DNA from: Thermoleophilia bacterium
GTDB taxonomy: Bacteria > Actinomycetota > Thermoleophilia > Gaiellales > SKUG01
Direction: 5' to 3'
NCBI GenBank assembly: GCA_025964555.1
Contig: JAOPYQ010000022.1
Coordinates: forward strand, 1 to 34,210
DNA: 34,210 nt
The translations under genes and the position numbers were made by a program. Below the pieces are notes generated by a model. It was given only the letters and a program-made list of their open reading frames with translations, did not search any database and had not been told where the DNA came from. Shown piece by piece: positions 25,249 through 33,244 of this stretch. The number at the start of each line of letters is the position of its first letter. The stretch's first letter is position 1.

Positions 25249-25650
25249 TCAGGATGCAGCGACGATGACCTCGCGTCGACGTGCGACGGCATCGCCGATC
25301 GCGCGGACCAGGTCGCTCGGCACGAAGGGCTTCTGCACGACGCCGTCGACGGCGCGGGCGAGCGCGGGATACGAGGCGTCCAGGTCCATCGCGGTGCACG
25401 CGACCACGGGGAGGTCGGGGCGGCGCATGCGCGCGGCGAGCGTGAGGCCGGCTCCGTCGAGCACCGGCATGTTCACGTCGGTGCAGAGCACGTCCACCTC
25501 GGGGTGGAGGTCGAGCAGCCGCAGCGCGATCGCACCCTGCTCGGCCTCGAGGACCCGCGCGCCGGCCGACTCGAGCACGACGCGCACGAGCATGCGGACC
25601 GGGCGTTCGTCCTCGGCGACGAGGATCGTGATGTCGTGAAGCGGCTGCAT
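25249..25650 (-). CDS. single-domain response regulator (REC)
   Basis: 133 residues starting at MQPLHDITIL; only a receiver domain. The acidic pair Glu13-Asp14 (VAEDE), phospho-acceptor Asp58 in CTDVNMPVLDG, Thr86 in ACTAMD and Lys107 in VQKPF complete the active site. There is no DNA-binding output domain, so it would signal by protein contact, as CheY- or DivK-like regulators do. No histidine kinase is in the window. It lies 41 bp downstream of no same-strand partner and just upstream of the SDR operon, which it could head. The region before it is AT-richer than the rest and holds a good -10. Confidence 0.92.
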   Translation of the reverse strand: MQPLHDITILVAEDERPVRMLVRVVLESAGARVLEAEQGAIALRLLDLHPEVDVLCTDVNMPVLDGAGLTLAARMRRPDLPVVACTAMDLDASYPALARAVDGVVQKPFVPSDLVRAIGDAVARRREVIVAAS

Positions 25651-25705
25651 GATATCTCGATGGTTCCCGTGCAAATCCTTGATCAAACCCTGCTCTCTGC
25701 AAAAC

Positions 25706-25711
25706 ATCATA
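25706..25711 (-). promoter_or_regulatory. putative -10 box of the response-regulator gene
   Basis: On the minus strand this reads TATGAT, one mismatch from consensus, 55 nt upstream of the ATG at 25650. The downstream leader is unusually AT-rich for this DNA. No clear -35. Confidence 0.45.
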
Positions 25712-25833
25712 CGTCGATGTGGTGCTCGCAGTTCACGGATGCTGGCCGAGGGGGGCCGCGCGTGCGGGCAACGACGCCCTGATCGGCCGGAACGACCGCT
25801 CGCGACGGACCCATGCGGGGAGAATTCGGGTAG

Positions 25834-26295
25834 ATGTCGAACCCGGTGCCCGAACGTTTCCATGCCTTCTCGAGGCTGGTCCTGACGGTGAGCGAGAGCT
25901 CGCTCGAAGGTGTGCGCACCGATCACGCATTCGAACTGCGTGCGAACTGCACCGGCGCCGAGGTATGGCGATCGAGCGTGCTGCATGCCGGGGACGACTG
26001 CGTGGAGAGTGGCGAGCGTTACGTCGGCTCGCTCACGTCGCGTCAGGTGATCGAGCTGCTCGAGGAGATCGAGCGCAGCGGCGTGTACGAGGCGCTTCCG
26101 GCGCTCGGCATCGTGCACGGCGTCGCGGAGGCTGCAACCGAGCCGGTCGTGTCGATGCGGCTCGAATCCGCGAGCCAGGACCGGACGGTGCTCGACCGGG
26201 CGCCGGCGGACCGCTCGATCGTGCGCGACGTGCGCGACGCGGTGCGCCGCCGCGTCGAACTGGCGATGGAACGGGCCCTCACCAGCGCCGGCTGA
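25834..26295 (+). CDS. unknown protein, 153 residues
   Basis: It starts at MSNPVPERFHAF; GGGGAGAA lies about 10 nt upstream. I do not recognise it with confidence. The layout is a beta-rich first half (FSRLVLTVSESSLEG, HAFELRANCTGAEVW), a helix (LTSRQVIELLEEIERSGVYEAL) and a second beta stretch (EPVVSMRLESASQDRTVL) before a basic C-terminal helix. This order faintly resembles emfourin- or DUF6438-type domains, which also place a helix between strands, but the key RSGGF motif is absent. Two Cys residues (CTG, DDC) might pair. No signal peptide or membrane segment. Confidence 0.7.
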   Translation: MSNPVPERFHAFSRLVLTVSESSLEGVRTDHAFELRANCTGAEVWRSSVLHAGDDCVESGERYVGSLTSRQVIELLEEIERSGVYEALPALGIVHGVAEAATEPVVSMRLESASQDRTVLDRAPADRSIVRDVRDAVRRRVELAMERALTSAG

Positions 26296-26352
26296 GCGGC
26301 TCGCCGGCGCGCGGGTGTCGAGCTCGGACGTTCGACCGTTCCTGCCGGTGGG

Positions 26353-26358
26353 TACCCG
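26353..26358 (+). promoter_or_regulatory. putative -10 box for leaderless GyrI-like gene
   Basis: TACCCG lies 6 nt before the GTG at 26365, with no Shine-Dalgarno in the gap. The last base departs from the TANNNT pattern, so it is weaker than the other examples. Confidence 0.3.
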
Positions 26359-26364
26359 CTTCCC

Positions 26365-26853
26365 GTGTCCGATGTCGTGCTCCAGTACCTGCAGCCGATC
26401 TGGGTCGCGGCGCTGCGGCACCGCGGGACCCATGATCCGGCCAAGACCGACTCGACGTGGCAGGAGCTCATCGTCTGGGCCTCGCCGCGTCGACTGCTCG
26501 GTCGATCGCTCGATGCACGTGGCATCGGGCTGCTCTGGGACGACCCGCGCCAGTTCGATCCCAAGGACCGCCGCTACGACGTGGGCGTGCCGATCGACCC
26601 CGAGGACGCCCAGTCGGTGGAGGACCCCGGCTTCGTCGTGGTGACCCCGCCCGGTCGCTACCTGAAGGTCACCCATCGCGGCGCCTACGACCGCATCCTC
26701 TCCACGTACGAGGCCGTCTTCGACGGACCGATGCGCTACGACGGCTGGACGCTCCTCGCGCAGCCGATCATCGAGATCTACCGCAACTCGCCGTCGGAAG
26801 TCGACGAGGACGACCTCGAGACGGACATCTACATCCCGGCCGCGAAGCTGTAG
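26365..26853 (+). CDS. GyrI-like small-molecule-binding domain protein
   Basis: 162 residues from the GTG at 26365 (SDVVLQYLQPIWVAALRHRG). It matches the GyrI/SOUL-type effector-binding fold also found at the C-terminus of AraC and MerR regulators: VAALRHRGTHD on strand 1, TWQELIVWASPRRLL helix, IGLLWDDP, YDVGVPIDPED, the PPGRYLKVTHRGAYDRILSTYEAV block with the conserved G-Y/R-A-hydrophobic turn, and ending IEIYRNSP--DLETDIYIPAAKL. It is a stand-alone domain with no DNA-binding part, so a drug- or ligand-binding or sequestering role is likely. The 3' end is 6 bp from a convergent gene. Confidence 0.87.
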   Translation: MSDVVLQYLQPIWVAALRHRGTHDPAKTDSTWQELIVWASPRRLLGRSLDARGIGLLWDDPRQFDPKDRRYDVGVPIDPEDAQSVEDPGFVVVTPPGRYLKVTHRGAYDRILSTYEAVFDGPMRYDGWTLLAQPIIEIYRNSPSEVDEDDLETDIYIPAAKL

Positions 26854-26859
26854 GCCTCG

Positions 26860-27411
26860 TCAGACGCCGTGCGGGCGCGTGCGCTGGAGCTTCTTCACCA
26901 GCGAGACCATGTCGTTGCGGTAGCGTCCCGACAGGATCCCGCGCGGCAGCCGGCCCATGAGGGCACGGTACTCCCACGGATAGATAGTCGTGTTGCGCCG
27001 GTTGGGCGGAGTCTCCAGGTACTCGACGAGGATCGCCATGTGCTCCTCGTTCATCGCGAACACCATCGTGCCACCGAGCCTGCCGGAGTAGTAGACCTGC
27101 CACTTCTCGGGGGAGTCGCCGGGAGTCGGCCCCCATGAGCAGACCGAGCACGCGAAGCGCGGATCGAGCAGCTTGGTGATGTTGCGGTACTCGGAGCCAT
27201 CGCCGACGATGCGCCCGTAGTTGGTGCAGTTGGGACACTGCACGGCGATCTCGAGGTGCTCGATGTGCAGGTCGTCGGTCTCGGCAACGCCCTCGGGGCG
27301 CGGCAGCTCCTCGACCGGCAGCACGCCGACCCAGCCGGAGCGGGGTGCCGACGTTGCCTCCTCGTTGACGAGGAGGGCGCCGCCGCCCCTGTGAAGGTCC
27401 TTGAGTGACAT
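26860..27411 (-). CDS. zinc-ribbon protein of unknown function
   Basis: 183 residues from the ATG at 27411; an ATG at 27423 is the alternative. Two CxxC knuckles, CPNC (VQCPNCTNYGRIV) and CSVC (FACSVCSWG), about 30 residues apart, form a likely zinc ribbon near the middle. After it comes a mixed alpha/beta region (WQVYYSGRLGGTMVFAMNEEHMAILVEYLE) and a basic C-terminus (GRYRNDMVSLVKKLQRTRP). I do not recognise the family. The ribbon suggests nucleic-acid or protein binding. Its 5' end overlaps the start of the divergent EEP gene by 7 bp. Confidence 0.75.
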   Translation of the reverse strand: MSLKDLHRGGGALLVNEEATSAPRSGWVGVLPVEELPRPEGVAETDDLHIEHLEIAVQCPNCTNYGRIVGDGSEYRNITKLLDPRFACSVCSWGPTPGDSPEKWQVYYSGRLGGTMVFAMNEEHMAILVEYLETPPNRRNTTIYPWEYRALMGRLPRGILSGRYRNDMVSLVKKLQRTRPHGV

Positions 27412-28775
27412 CCCTGCGTCCATTCCCCGCCGTGGGCCGGGGCACGCATCCGCGACGCTGCAACGCCGATCCCGCCGCCCTCGAAGAGCTGGCGAGGACG
27501 AATTTGGACGCAGTTCGGGGACAGCTCTACAGCGATACACGCGTGCGCACGGTCGGCGGCGAGCCGCTGCATGGCCAGACGCGCTTGCCCGAGCTACCGG
27601 ACGTCGAGCAGCTCCACGAGTCGTTCTTCGATCGATCGACGCGCCTGTTCCATGACAACCGACGGATGTCGCTCGGCGGGATGGGCGTCGGAGCGCTGTT
27701 CGGGGTTGCGTCCACGCGGGGCGTGTTCGGGCGCCTGGGCGGTGGCCTGCTCGGCGCGTCGCTCGGCGCGCTCGCCGCGATGTCGGTGACGGCCGTCGCG
27801 AACGTCGTGTCAGGGCGCTCGTCGACATCGACGCAGGCACACGTGCGCGATGTGCCGGGCGCAACCTCGACGCCGCGCACGGGCGAGACCGGCGAGCACC
27901 TGCGCGTCATGGACTGGAACATCCACCAGCTCACCGGGCACGAGGACATCGGCTTCGACCCGGAGGCCCTCGATGGCCTCGCCGCGACCGTCGAGCGCGA
28001 GCGACCCGACGTGCTCGTGCTCCAGGAGGTCAGCCAGGGTGCCATGGAGGCGGGCGGCAAGGACCAGCTCGCGATCCTCGCCGAGCGGCTGGGCGCGACG
28101 GATGCGGTACTGGTGCCCAACGGCATGCGACCCGACGGCGGACGCAAGGGCAACGCGGTCTTCACGTTCGGCGACGCGGCCATCCAGGACGCACGCGGCC
28201 TGCGCATGCCCGATCCGGAGGGCTCGGGCGTGCTGCGCCGATCCAAGCTCGCGATCGGCCTGCTCGAGTACCTCGGCATCGACGTGCCGGCACGCTTCGA
28301 GGGCGGATACTTCCCGCGCACGCCCGGCGACGTGATCGTCACGACTGCCGGCGGTACGGACGTGCGCGTGGTCGACGTGCACCTGTCCGGCACCGGCATG
28401 GGATCCGGCGGCACGCCCGGCAGCACCTCCGCGATGGAGCGACAGCTGGTCCCGCTCGCCGCCACGCTCGATGCGTGGGAGGGACGCACGATCCTGAGCG
28501 GCGACTTCAACGTTCGCGGCGGCACGACCGAGCACGACTTCGAGGAGCGCACGCTCAACGGCGCCGGGCTGGACGACGTCGCGACCACGCTCGGCATCGA
28601 GCCGGGCAGCGAGGAACTGCGTTCGTGGCCGTCCTACGGTCCGGCGTACAAGGGCATCGATCGCATGTACGTCTCCGACGGGCTCCGCCCCGTCCAGATG
28701 CACGTCGTACGCGACGCTGACGCGATCCGCTCGAGCGACCACCTGCCGGTCGTGACCGACATGGTCGTCGACTGA
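27405..28775 (+). CDS. membrane-anchored endonuclease/exonuclease/phosphatase (EEP) family protein
   Basis: 456 residues from the GTG at 27405, with GAAGG 7 nt upstream. Residues ~1-90 are hydrophilic and unrecognised. Residues ~91-136 are Gly/Ala-rich and hydrophobic (MGVGALFGV, GGGLLGASLGALAAMSVTAV), a probable membrane segment. Residues ~165-456 are an EEP domain: LRVMDWNIHQ, VLVLQEVSQG with the metal-binding Glu, TILSGDFNVRGG with Asp and Asn, and SSDHLPVVTDM with the catalytic Asp-His. Family members hydrolyse phosphodiesters in DNA, lipids or proteins; the substrate here is open. The divergent zinc-ribbon gene overlaps its start. Confidence 0.85.
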   Translation: MTSLRPFPAVGRGTHPRRCNADPAALEELARTNLDAVRGQLYSDTRVRTVGGEPLHGQTRLPELPDVEQLHESFFDRSTRLFHDNRRMSLGGMGVGALFGVASTRGVFGRLGGGLLGASLGALAAMSVTAVANVVSGRSSTSTQAHVRDVPGATSTPRTGETGEHLRVMDWNIHQLTGHEDIGFDPEALDGLAATVERERPDVLVLQEVSQGAMEAGGKDQLAILAERLGATDAVLVPNGMRPDGGRKGNAVFTFGDAAIQDARGLRMPDPEGSGVLRRSKLAIGLLEYLGIDVPARFEGGYFPRTPGDVIVTTAGGTDVRVVDVHLSGTGMGSGGTPGSTSAMERQLVPLAATLDAWEGRTILSGDFNVRGGTTEHDFEERTLNGAGLDDVATTLGIEPGSEELRSWPSYGPAYKGIDRMYVSDGLRPVQMHVVRDADAIRSSDHLPVVTDMVVD

Positions 28776-28881
28776 CCTGCGCGAACCGGCGCAACGATCT
28801 GCGGTCCGGATCCGACACTCCGGTGACGAGCAGTTCCAGTGGGGACCGGAATTGCGACCTTGAGGGACCAGGGGGAAGACG

Positions 28882-29298
28882 ATGACCGTCGTCGAACCGA
28901 TGGTGGCGTCCACGCTACCGAAGTGGATCTATCGCGCGCGTGACGCCGCGGAGTTCTCGAAGCACATCCCGCGCAACAGCCCGGTGTCGGGCGTGGTGCA
29001 CACGCTCATGGGCATGGCGCTCGCGGCCGGCGTGACGCTCGGCGTCGCCGCGCTCATGCCGGCGCACGACCCGGCCCAGCCGGACCGGTGGGACAAGGTC
29101 TCGTACCTCAACGCGTCGCGCAACGCAGTGGCCGGAGCGGGCGCGATCGCCGTGCTCACCACGCTCGGCATGCAGTCGGGAACGCTCCAGCAGACGCCCC
29201 TGGCGCGCGGCGTGAACCCCATCTACTTCCTCGGCGTCGGCGCGGCAGCATTCGCGTTCTTCGGCGTCGGCAAGTTCACGCAGGCCTACCGGGACTAG
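28882..29298 (+). CDS. hydrophobic protein of unknown function (three membrane segments)
   Basis: 138 residues starting at MTVVEPMVASTLP, with AGGGGGAAGACG as a strong ribosome-binding site. An amphipathic N-terminus (KWIYRARDAAEFSKHIP) leads into three predicted membrane helices: VHTLMGMALAAGVTLGVAAL, AVAGAGAIAVLTTLG and IYFLGVGAAAFAFFGVG. No family is recognised. The next gene, 9 bp downstream on the same strand, is also hydrophobic and unknown, so they form a two-gene unit. Together with the EEP protein upstream they may make a membrane complex; this is a guess from proximity. Confidence 0.78.
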   Translation: MTVVEPMVASTLPKWIYRARDAAEFSKHIPRNSPVSGVVHTLMGMALAAGVTLGVAALMPAHDPAQPDRWDKVSYLNASRNAVAGAGAIAVLTTLGMQSGTLQQTPLARGVNPIYFLGVGAAAFAFFGVGKFTQAYRD

Positions 29299-29307
29299 GG
29301 GACGACG

Positions 29308-29805
29308 ATGCCGACCATCACTCCCGCGGCCGCGACCGCAGCAACCACCGCAGCTCGACCCGTCGCCAGCACGGTGACGCGCATGATCGGCTTCGCCGGC
29401 GCCGGGTTCGCCGCAGCGGCCGGCCTCGCGCTCTGGGCCGACAACCACTACACGGGCAAGCCCGACGCGAGTGGCGACTCGCCCGGACGCATCGACCGAC
29501 GCGAGGCGCGCGAGCTGTTCTCCGGCGCCGACGGCTTCCCGGCGATCGTGACGTTCACCGCGCTGCTCGCGGCGTCGTTCCTGTACTCGCACGGCAAGCA
29601 GCACATGACTCCCAAGGAGTTCACGATGCTGCGGACGAGCTACTGGGTGCTCGGTGGCGCGCTCGTCGGCACCGCCGCGGCGCCCGGCGTGCTGCGCAAG
29701 CTCCCCGCCGAGTACGACCCGAAGCCCGGCACCACCGCCGGGGCGACCGCGCCCGCGTCGAACGCGATCGCGGGCGCAGTGGCGCTCAGGCCGCAGGGCA
29801 GCTGA
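29308..29805 (+). CDS. hydrophobic protein of unknown function with EF-hand-like loop
   Basis: 165 residues starting at MPTITPAAATAA, with AGGGGACGACG upstream. A Thr/Ala-rich N-terminus precedes a membrane segment (MIGFAGAGFAAAAGLALWA). The loop PDASGDSPGRIDRREAREL recalls an EF-hand (D-x-S-x-D...I-D-x-x-E) with an extra residue or two. Two further hydrophobic segments follow (FPAIVTFTALLAASFLY and SYWVLGGALVGTAAA), then an Ala/Pro-rich tail. No family is recognised. It is the second gene of a tandem pair and is convergent with the subtilase. Confidence 0.77.
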   Translation: MPTITPAAATAATTAARPVASTVTRMIGFAGAGFAAAAGLALWADNHYTGKPDASGDSPGRIDRREARELFSGADGFPAIVTFTALLAASFLYSHGKQHMTPKEFTMLRTSYWVLGGALVGTAAAPGVLRKLPAEYDPKPGTTAGATAPASNAIAGAVALRPQGS

Positions 29806-29832
29806 CGCCGCGCCGCGCCCTGGATCGTCGAC

Positions 29833-31416
29833 CTACTTCTTCGGCGCCTTCGCGGGCTTGGTGAGGCCGAGTTCCTTGGCGACCGCGATGACGTGCTTGC
29901 GCAGGTCGGTCGCGACGGGGATGCCGTAGCCGGTGGAATCGTCGACGCCCTTGTCGGCGACGTCGACCGCCGCGCGCTTGAGCACTTCCTTCATCGCACG
30001 CGTGTCGAACATGCGACCCGTCTCCTGGACGGCAGCTTCCTGCGCCAGGGCGATGAAGCTCGTCGCGAGCGGGGTCGCCATCGACGTGCCCTGCATCTCC
30101 TGGTAGCCGCCACCCGGCCTCGCCGAGCGGATCTCGGTGCCCGGCATCGCGATGAACGGCACCGGCTCGCCACCCTCGACGGGCAGCGGGTTCGGACCCT
30201 TCGACGAGAACGACGCGGGAGTGTCGGTGCGATCGGTCGCGCCGACCGTGATGATGTGCGGGCTCGAGCCGGGCGAACCGATCGTTCCCTTGCCCGACTC
30301 GCCGTCGTTGCCGGCGGCGAACACGTTGATGATGCCCATCGCGTCCATGTTGCGCAGCGCGTGCATGTACGACACGCTCGTGCCGTCGTCGGAGCCCCAG
30401 GAGTTGTTGATGATGTCCGGGCCGAACTTCACCTGGCGCTGGCCGGCGATCTTCGGCGCGACCATGTTCTGGAACGCCGAGAGCAGCATGCCGTCGGTGC
30501 CGCCGTCCGGGCCGAGGCCTCGTGCGGCGACGAACTTCGCGTTCGGGGCGCCGCCGACGACCATCGTGTCGTAGGAGCCGAGCTCCGTGCCGGTCACGTG
30601 CGTGCCGTGGCCGTGCTCGTCGATCGGCACCGGCGACTTCGCGGGCGTGGCGTCGTACCAGTTGCCGGCGTGGTCGACCTCGCCGGTCTCCGGGTTGTAG
30701 CCGCGGTACTTGCTGAGCAGCGCCGGGTGCGAGACATCGACGCCGGTGTCGAGCGTGCCGACGGTGACGCCCTTGCCGGTGAGGCCGTCCTTGTGGGCGC
30801 CTTCCACGTCGATGCGTGCCAGGTTCCACTGCGGGTCGGTCGACAGGTCGGGCTTCTTGGCGCCGCGCTTCGACGCGACGTGGTCGACGTCCGTCGGCAG
30901 GTCGGCGAGCGCGCCGACACCGCTGGCGACGTCCTCGAGCGGCGCGAGCTGGTCGTGGAACCGGCTCGGATCGTCGAGCGTGTGGCGTGCCGACTTCACG
31001 GCCTGTGCCACGCCGCCGAAGCCCTGCATCATCGAGAGCGCCTCGTCGTCGCCGTACACGACGATCGCGTTCTGGATCCAGAGCGGCGTGTAGCCACGGC
31101 GCGTGGAGACGTGGCCGTTGGCCTGCAGGCCGTCGAGGATCTTCCAGAGCGGGCCCTGGGACTTGATCGTGTTGTCGATGAGCGTCTTCACCACGAACTG
31201 GCGGCGCTCGGCACCGACCGGCATCGTGAATGCCTTCTCCACGTCGCGCGTCGCCTGGTCGTCCATGACCACGACGAACTCGTTGAACTTCGCCTCTTCC
31301 TTGTCGACCGCCTTCTGCTCCGCCTTGGTGAGCACGGGCGATTCGCCCTGCGGCGGCGCCTCGAGGCTCTGGGGGGCGACCTTCGGCGTCGTGACGGAGA
31401 TGCTCGTCATGGTCAT
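29833..31416 (-). CDS. S8 subtilase (bacillopeptidase F-like) without signal peptide
   Basis: 527 residues from the ATG at 31416 with AAAGGG 7 nt upstream. Residues ~45-125 resemble an I9-type propeptide (FVVVMDD, QFVVKTLIDNTIKSQGPLW, TPLWIQNAIVV), which folds and inhibits the enzyme until cleaved. The catalytic domain has Asp223 (GTLDTGVDVSHP), His270 (EHGHGTHVTG), oxyanion Asn370 (FAAGNDGE) and Ser445 (GTSMATP), so the triad is complete. The GYNPETGEVDHAGNW stretch is like bacillopeptidase F. Unexpectedly the N-terminus is polar with no signal peptide, so it may be cytosolic or exported by an unusual route. It is the only protease in a window that also encodes an emfourin-like inhibitor family protein. 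Confidence 0.93.
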   Translation of the reverse strand: MTMTSISVTTPKVAPQSLEAPPQGESPVLTKAEQKAVDKEEAKFNEFVVVMDDQATRDVEKAFTMPVGAERRQFVVKTLIDNTIKSQGPLWKILDGLQANGHVSTRRGYTPLWIQNAIVVYGDDEALSMMQGFGGVAQAVKSARHTLDDPSRFHDQLAPLEDVASGVGALADLPTDVDHVASKRGAKKPDLSTDPQWNLARIDVEGAHKDGLTGKGVTVGTLDTGVDVSHPALLSKYRGYNPETGEVDHAGNWYDATPAKSPVPIDEHGHGTHVTGTELGSYDTMVVGGAPNAKFVAARGLGPDGGTDGMLLSAFQNMVAPKIAGQRQVKFGPDIINNSWGSDDGTSVSYMHALRNMDAMGIINVFAAGNDGESGKGTIGSPGSSPHIITVGATDRTDTPASFSSKGPNPLPVEGGEPVPFIAMPGTEIRSARPGGGYQEMQGTSMATPLATSFIALAQEAAVQETGRMFDTRAMKEVLKRAAVDVADKGVDDSTGYGIPVATDLRKHVIAVAKELGLTKPAKAPKK

Positions 31417-31456
31417 CCGTGACCCTTTCGGTACAGCGCGATCGGAGGAGGTACGC

Positions 31457-31502
31457 GACCGGGATCCGTTTCCGGTCGTGCAGGAACGAGATGATCCTGC
31501 AC
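31457..31502 (-). promoter_or_regulatory. two adjacent hairpins in the subtilase leader
   Basis: GACCGG-N9-CCGGTC (31457-31477) and GTGCAGGA-N9-TCCTGCAC (31478-31502) abut with no gap. Both are upstream of the minus-strand subtilase start. They could be paired operators or a structured 5' leader that controls translation. Confidence 0.5.
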
Positions 31503-31585
31503 CGAGACCTGACTGGCCAATCAATTACCCCCTGCCGTGGCCCCACGATGCCGGCGGCGTGGCCGCCTGTGCCGGTCGCCCACGG

Positions 31586-31591
31586 TAGGCT
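31586..31591 (+). promoter_or_regulatory. putative -10 box for leaderless small Cys/His protein
   Basis: TAGGCT lies 7 nt before the ATG at 31599 with no Shine-Dalgarno between. Same geometry as at 21460 and 33685. Confidence 0.4.
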
Positions 31592-31598
31592 GCCGGGC

Positions 31599-31937
31599 AT
31601 GGCTACCGTCTATGAGGTCGACGAACTCGAGCAGGCGCTCCAGGACCTGGAGCTCGACGATCCCGTCCCCGAGCACGAGCGCTGGTACGCGATCAACACC
31701 GCGCCCTGGCCGTGCCCCGCGTGCGGCGAGGAGTTCGAGTGGGTGACGGCGTGCCACCACGTGGTGATCGCCGAGACGCCCGACCCGCTGCTCGAGCACG
31801 CCTCGATTGCCAAGAAGGTCGGCCGCGATCCGCGCATCATCAAGTACGACGGCCCGCTGCCGACCATCACGCTCGACCAGTGGCGTGCACTCGGGCGCCC
31901 GGTGCACGGCGTCCGGCGCGACCTGCGACCGGACTGA
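31599..31937 (+). CDS. small acidic protein with CxxC / CHH motif
   Basis: 112 residues starting at MATVYEVDELEQ. A CPACGEEFEWVTACHH stretch (C-x2-C-x9-C-H-H) near residue 41 is a plausible zinc site. The remainder is unrecognised: an acidic N-terminus, a central VVIAETPDPLLEHASIAKKVGRD helix, and YDGPLPTITLDQWRALG near the end. Its TGA overlaps the ATG of the GH18 gene (TGATG), so they are translationally coupled. It has no signal peptide, whereas its partner is membrane-bound or secreted. Function unknown. Confidence 0.8.
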   Translation: MATVYEVDELEQALQDLELDDPVPEHERWYAINTAPWPCPACGEEFEWVTACHHVVIAETPDPLLEHASIAKKVGRDPRIIKYDGPLPTITLDQWRALGRPVHGVRRDLRPD

Positions 31938-33061
31938 TGCCACGGGCGCGGGCACGGAGGACGTTCGTCGCGCGCTGCGCGATCGTACTCGCGGTGTTCG
32001 CAGCCGCGTGGATCGCCGTGGTCGCCTCGTCCGTCGCGGCCTCCGGGCGCGGCGCGGAACAACCGGTCGTCGAGACGCGGCTCACCGCCTCGCAGCTGCG
32101 AGCGCGGCTGCGAACGACCGCGTGGATGCCGAGCTGGGACCTCGATCGATCGCGTGCGAGCCTGCGCGACCACCAGCGACTCGTCGGTCGGCTCTCGCCG
32201 CTGTGGTTCGAGCTGCGCGCGGACGGGCGCATGGTCGTCCGTCGCGCGGGGGCGTTCGATCCCGAGGTGCTGTCGATCGTGCGCGCGCGGCGCATCGCCC
32301 TCGTGCCGACGGTGACCAACGACCTCGATCGCGCCCGCGTGCACGTGCTGCTCGCATCGGCGACCACGCGCCGCCGACACGTCGACCAGCTCGTCGCGCT
32401 GGCGGTTCGGTCCCGGTTCGCGGGCATCGGCATCGACTACGAGGACGTCGATCCCGCCGATCGCGTGGTGTTCACCTCGTTGCTGCAGGAGCTGGGGCGG
32501 CGACTGCGCGCCCGCGGCATGGTGCTCGCGGTGGACGTCCCCGCTGCGACGTCGTCTGCGGCGGACGCGGTCGGCGAGAACGCCTACGACCTGGCTGCGA
32601 TCGGTGCGGCAGCGGACGAGGTCCGCGTGCTCGCGTACGACTACTCGACGCCGTGTTCGGGCTCGGGACCCGTCGCGCCGATCACGTGGGTGCGCCAGGT
32701 CGTCGCGCACACGGTGGAGCTCGTGCCGCGGCGCAAGGTCGTCCTCGGTGTTCCGCTGTACGGCTATGACTGGCCCAGGACGGGCTGCGCGGACAGCCGC
32801 ACGTGGCAGGACACCGACGCGCTTCGGCGTGACCATGCGGGGACGCTCGGCTGGTCCAACCCGTTCCAGTCGCGCCAGCTGCGCTACGCGGTGGACGGAG
32901 CGCGGCACCTGGTCTGGTACGAGGATGCCCGGGCCACCGCCGCCAAGCTGCGCCTCGCGCGCGAGGAACACCTGCGTGGGGTCGCGCTGTGGCGCATCGG
33001 CGGCGAGGATCCCCGGACCTGGGCGATGCTCGACCAGGTCCTCGGAGCGCCCGCCACCTGA
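31937..33061 (+). CDS. GH18 glycoside hydrolase (YaaH/SleL-like), membrane-anchored or secreted
   Basis: 374 residues. A basic N-terminus and one hydrophobic segment (CAIVLAVFAAAWIAVVASSV) form a signal anchor or signal peptide. The TIM barrel follows: AWMPSWD, LWFELRADGRM, then FAGIGIDYEDVDPAD with the acid Glu of GH18. The first two Asp of DxxDxDxE are replaced by Ala/Gly, as is common in YaaH/SleL-type hydrolases. Later blocks: LAVDVPAATS, VRVLAYDYSTPCSGSGP, KVVLGVPLYGYDWP and GVALWRIGGEDPRTWAM. Such enzymes cut beta-1,4 links of peptidoglycan or chitin-like glycans. It is coupled to the small Cys/His protein and followed by a hairpin shared with the tRNA gene. Confidence 0.88.
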   Translation: MPRARARRTFVARCAIVLAVFAAAWIAVVASSVAASGRGAEQPVVETRLTASQLRARLRTTAWMPSWDLDRSRASLRDHQRLVGRLSPLWFELRADGRMVVRRAGAFDPEVLSIVRARRIALVPTVTNDLDRARVHVLLASATTRRRHVDQLVALAVRSRFAGIGIDYEDVDPADRVVFTSLLQELGRRLRARGMVLAVDVPAATSSAADAVGENAYDLAAIGAAADEVRVLAYDYSTPCSGSGPVAPITWVRQVVAHTVELVPRRKVVLGVPLYGYDWPRTGCADSRTWQDTDALRRDHAGTLGWSNPFQSRQLRYAVDGARHLVWYEDARATAAKLRLAREEHLRGVALWRIGGEDPRTWAMLDQVLGAPAT

Positions 33062-33075
33062 TCGTGAAGACGCGA

Positions 33076-33100
33076 ACGGCCGGTCGAGATGACCGGCCGT
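33076..33100. terminator. bidirectional terminator between GH18 gene and tRNA-Leu
   Basis: ACGGCCGGTC-GAGAT-GACCGGCCGT is a perfect 10-bp stem with a 5-nt loop. It lies 15 bp after the GH18 stop and 10 bp after the 3' end of the minus-strand tRNA, so it can end both transcripts. Confidence 0.75.
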
Positions 33101-33109
33101 CCGAGGAAG

Positions 33110-33193
<84 letters not shown>

Positions 33194-33244
33194 GTGGTAT
33201 CGAGCGATCGGCGAGCGCCCGAAGGAACTCGCCGGATCGATACG

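Noticed and set aside
26365-26853. Calling the GyrI-like protein an AraC-family regulator
   Set aside because: No helix-turn-helix domain is present; only the effector-binding fold is there.
29893-31422. 509-codon plus-strand open frame antisense to the subtilase
   Set aside because: The subtilase has all catalytic motifs; the antisense frame is low-information shadow.
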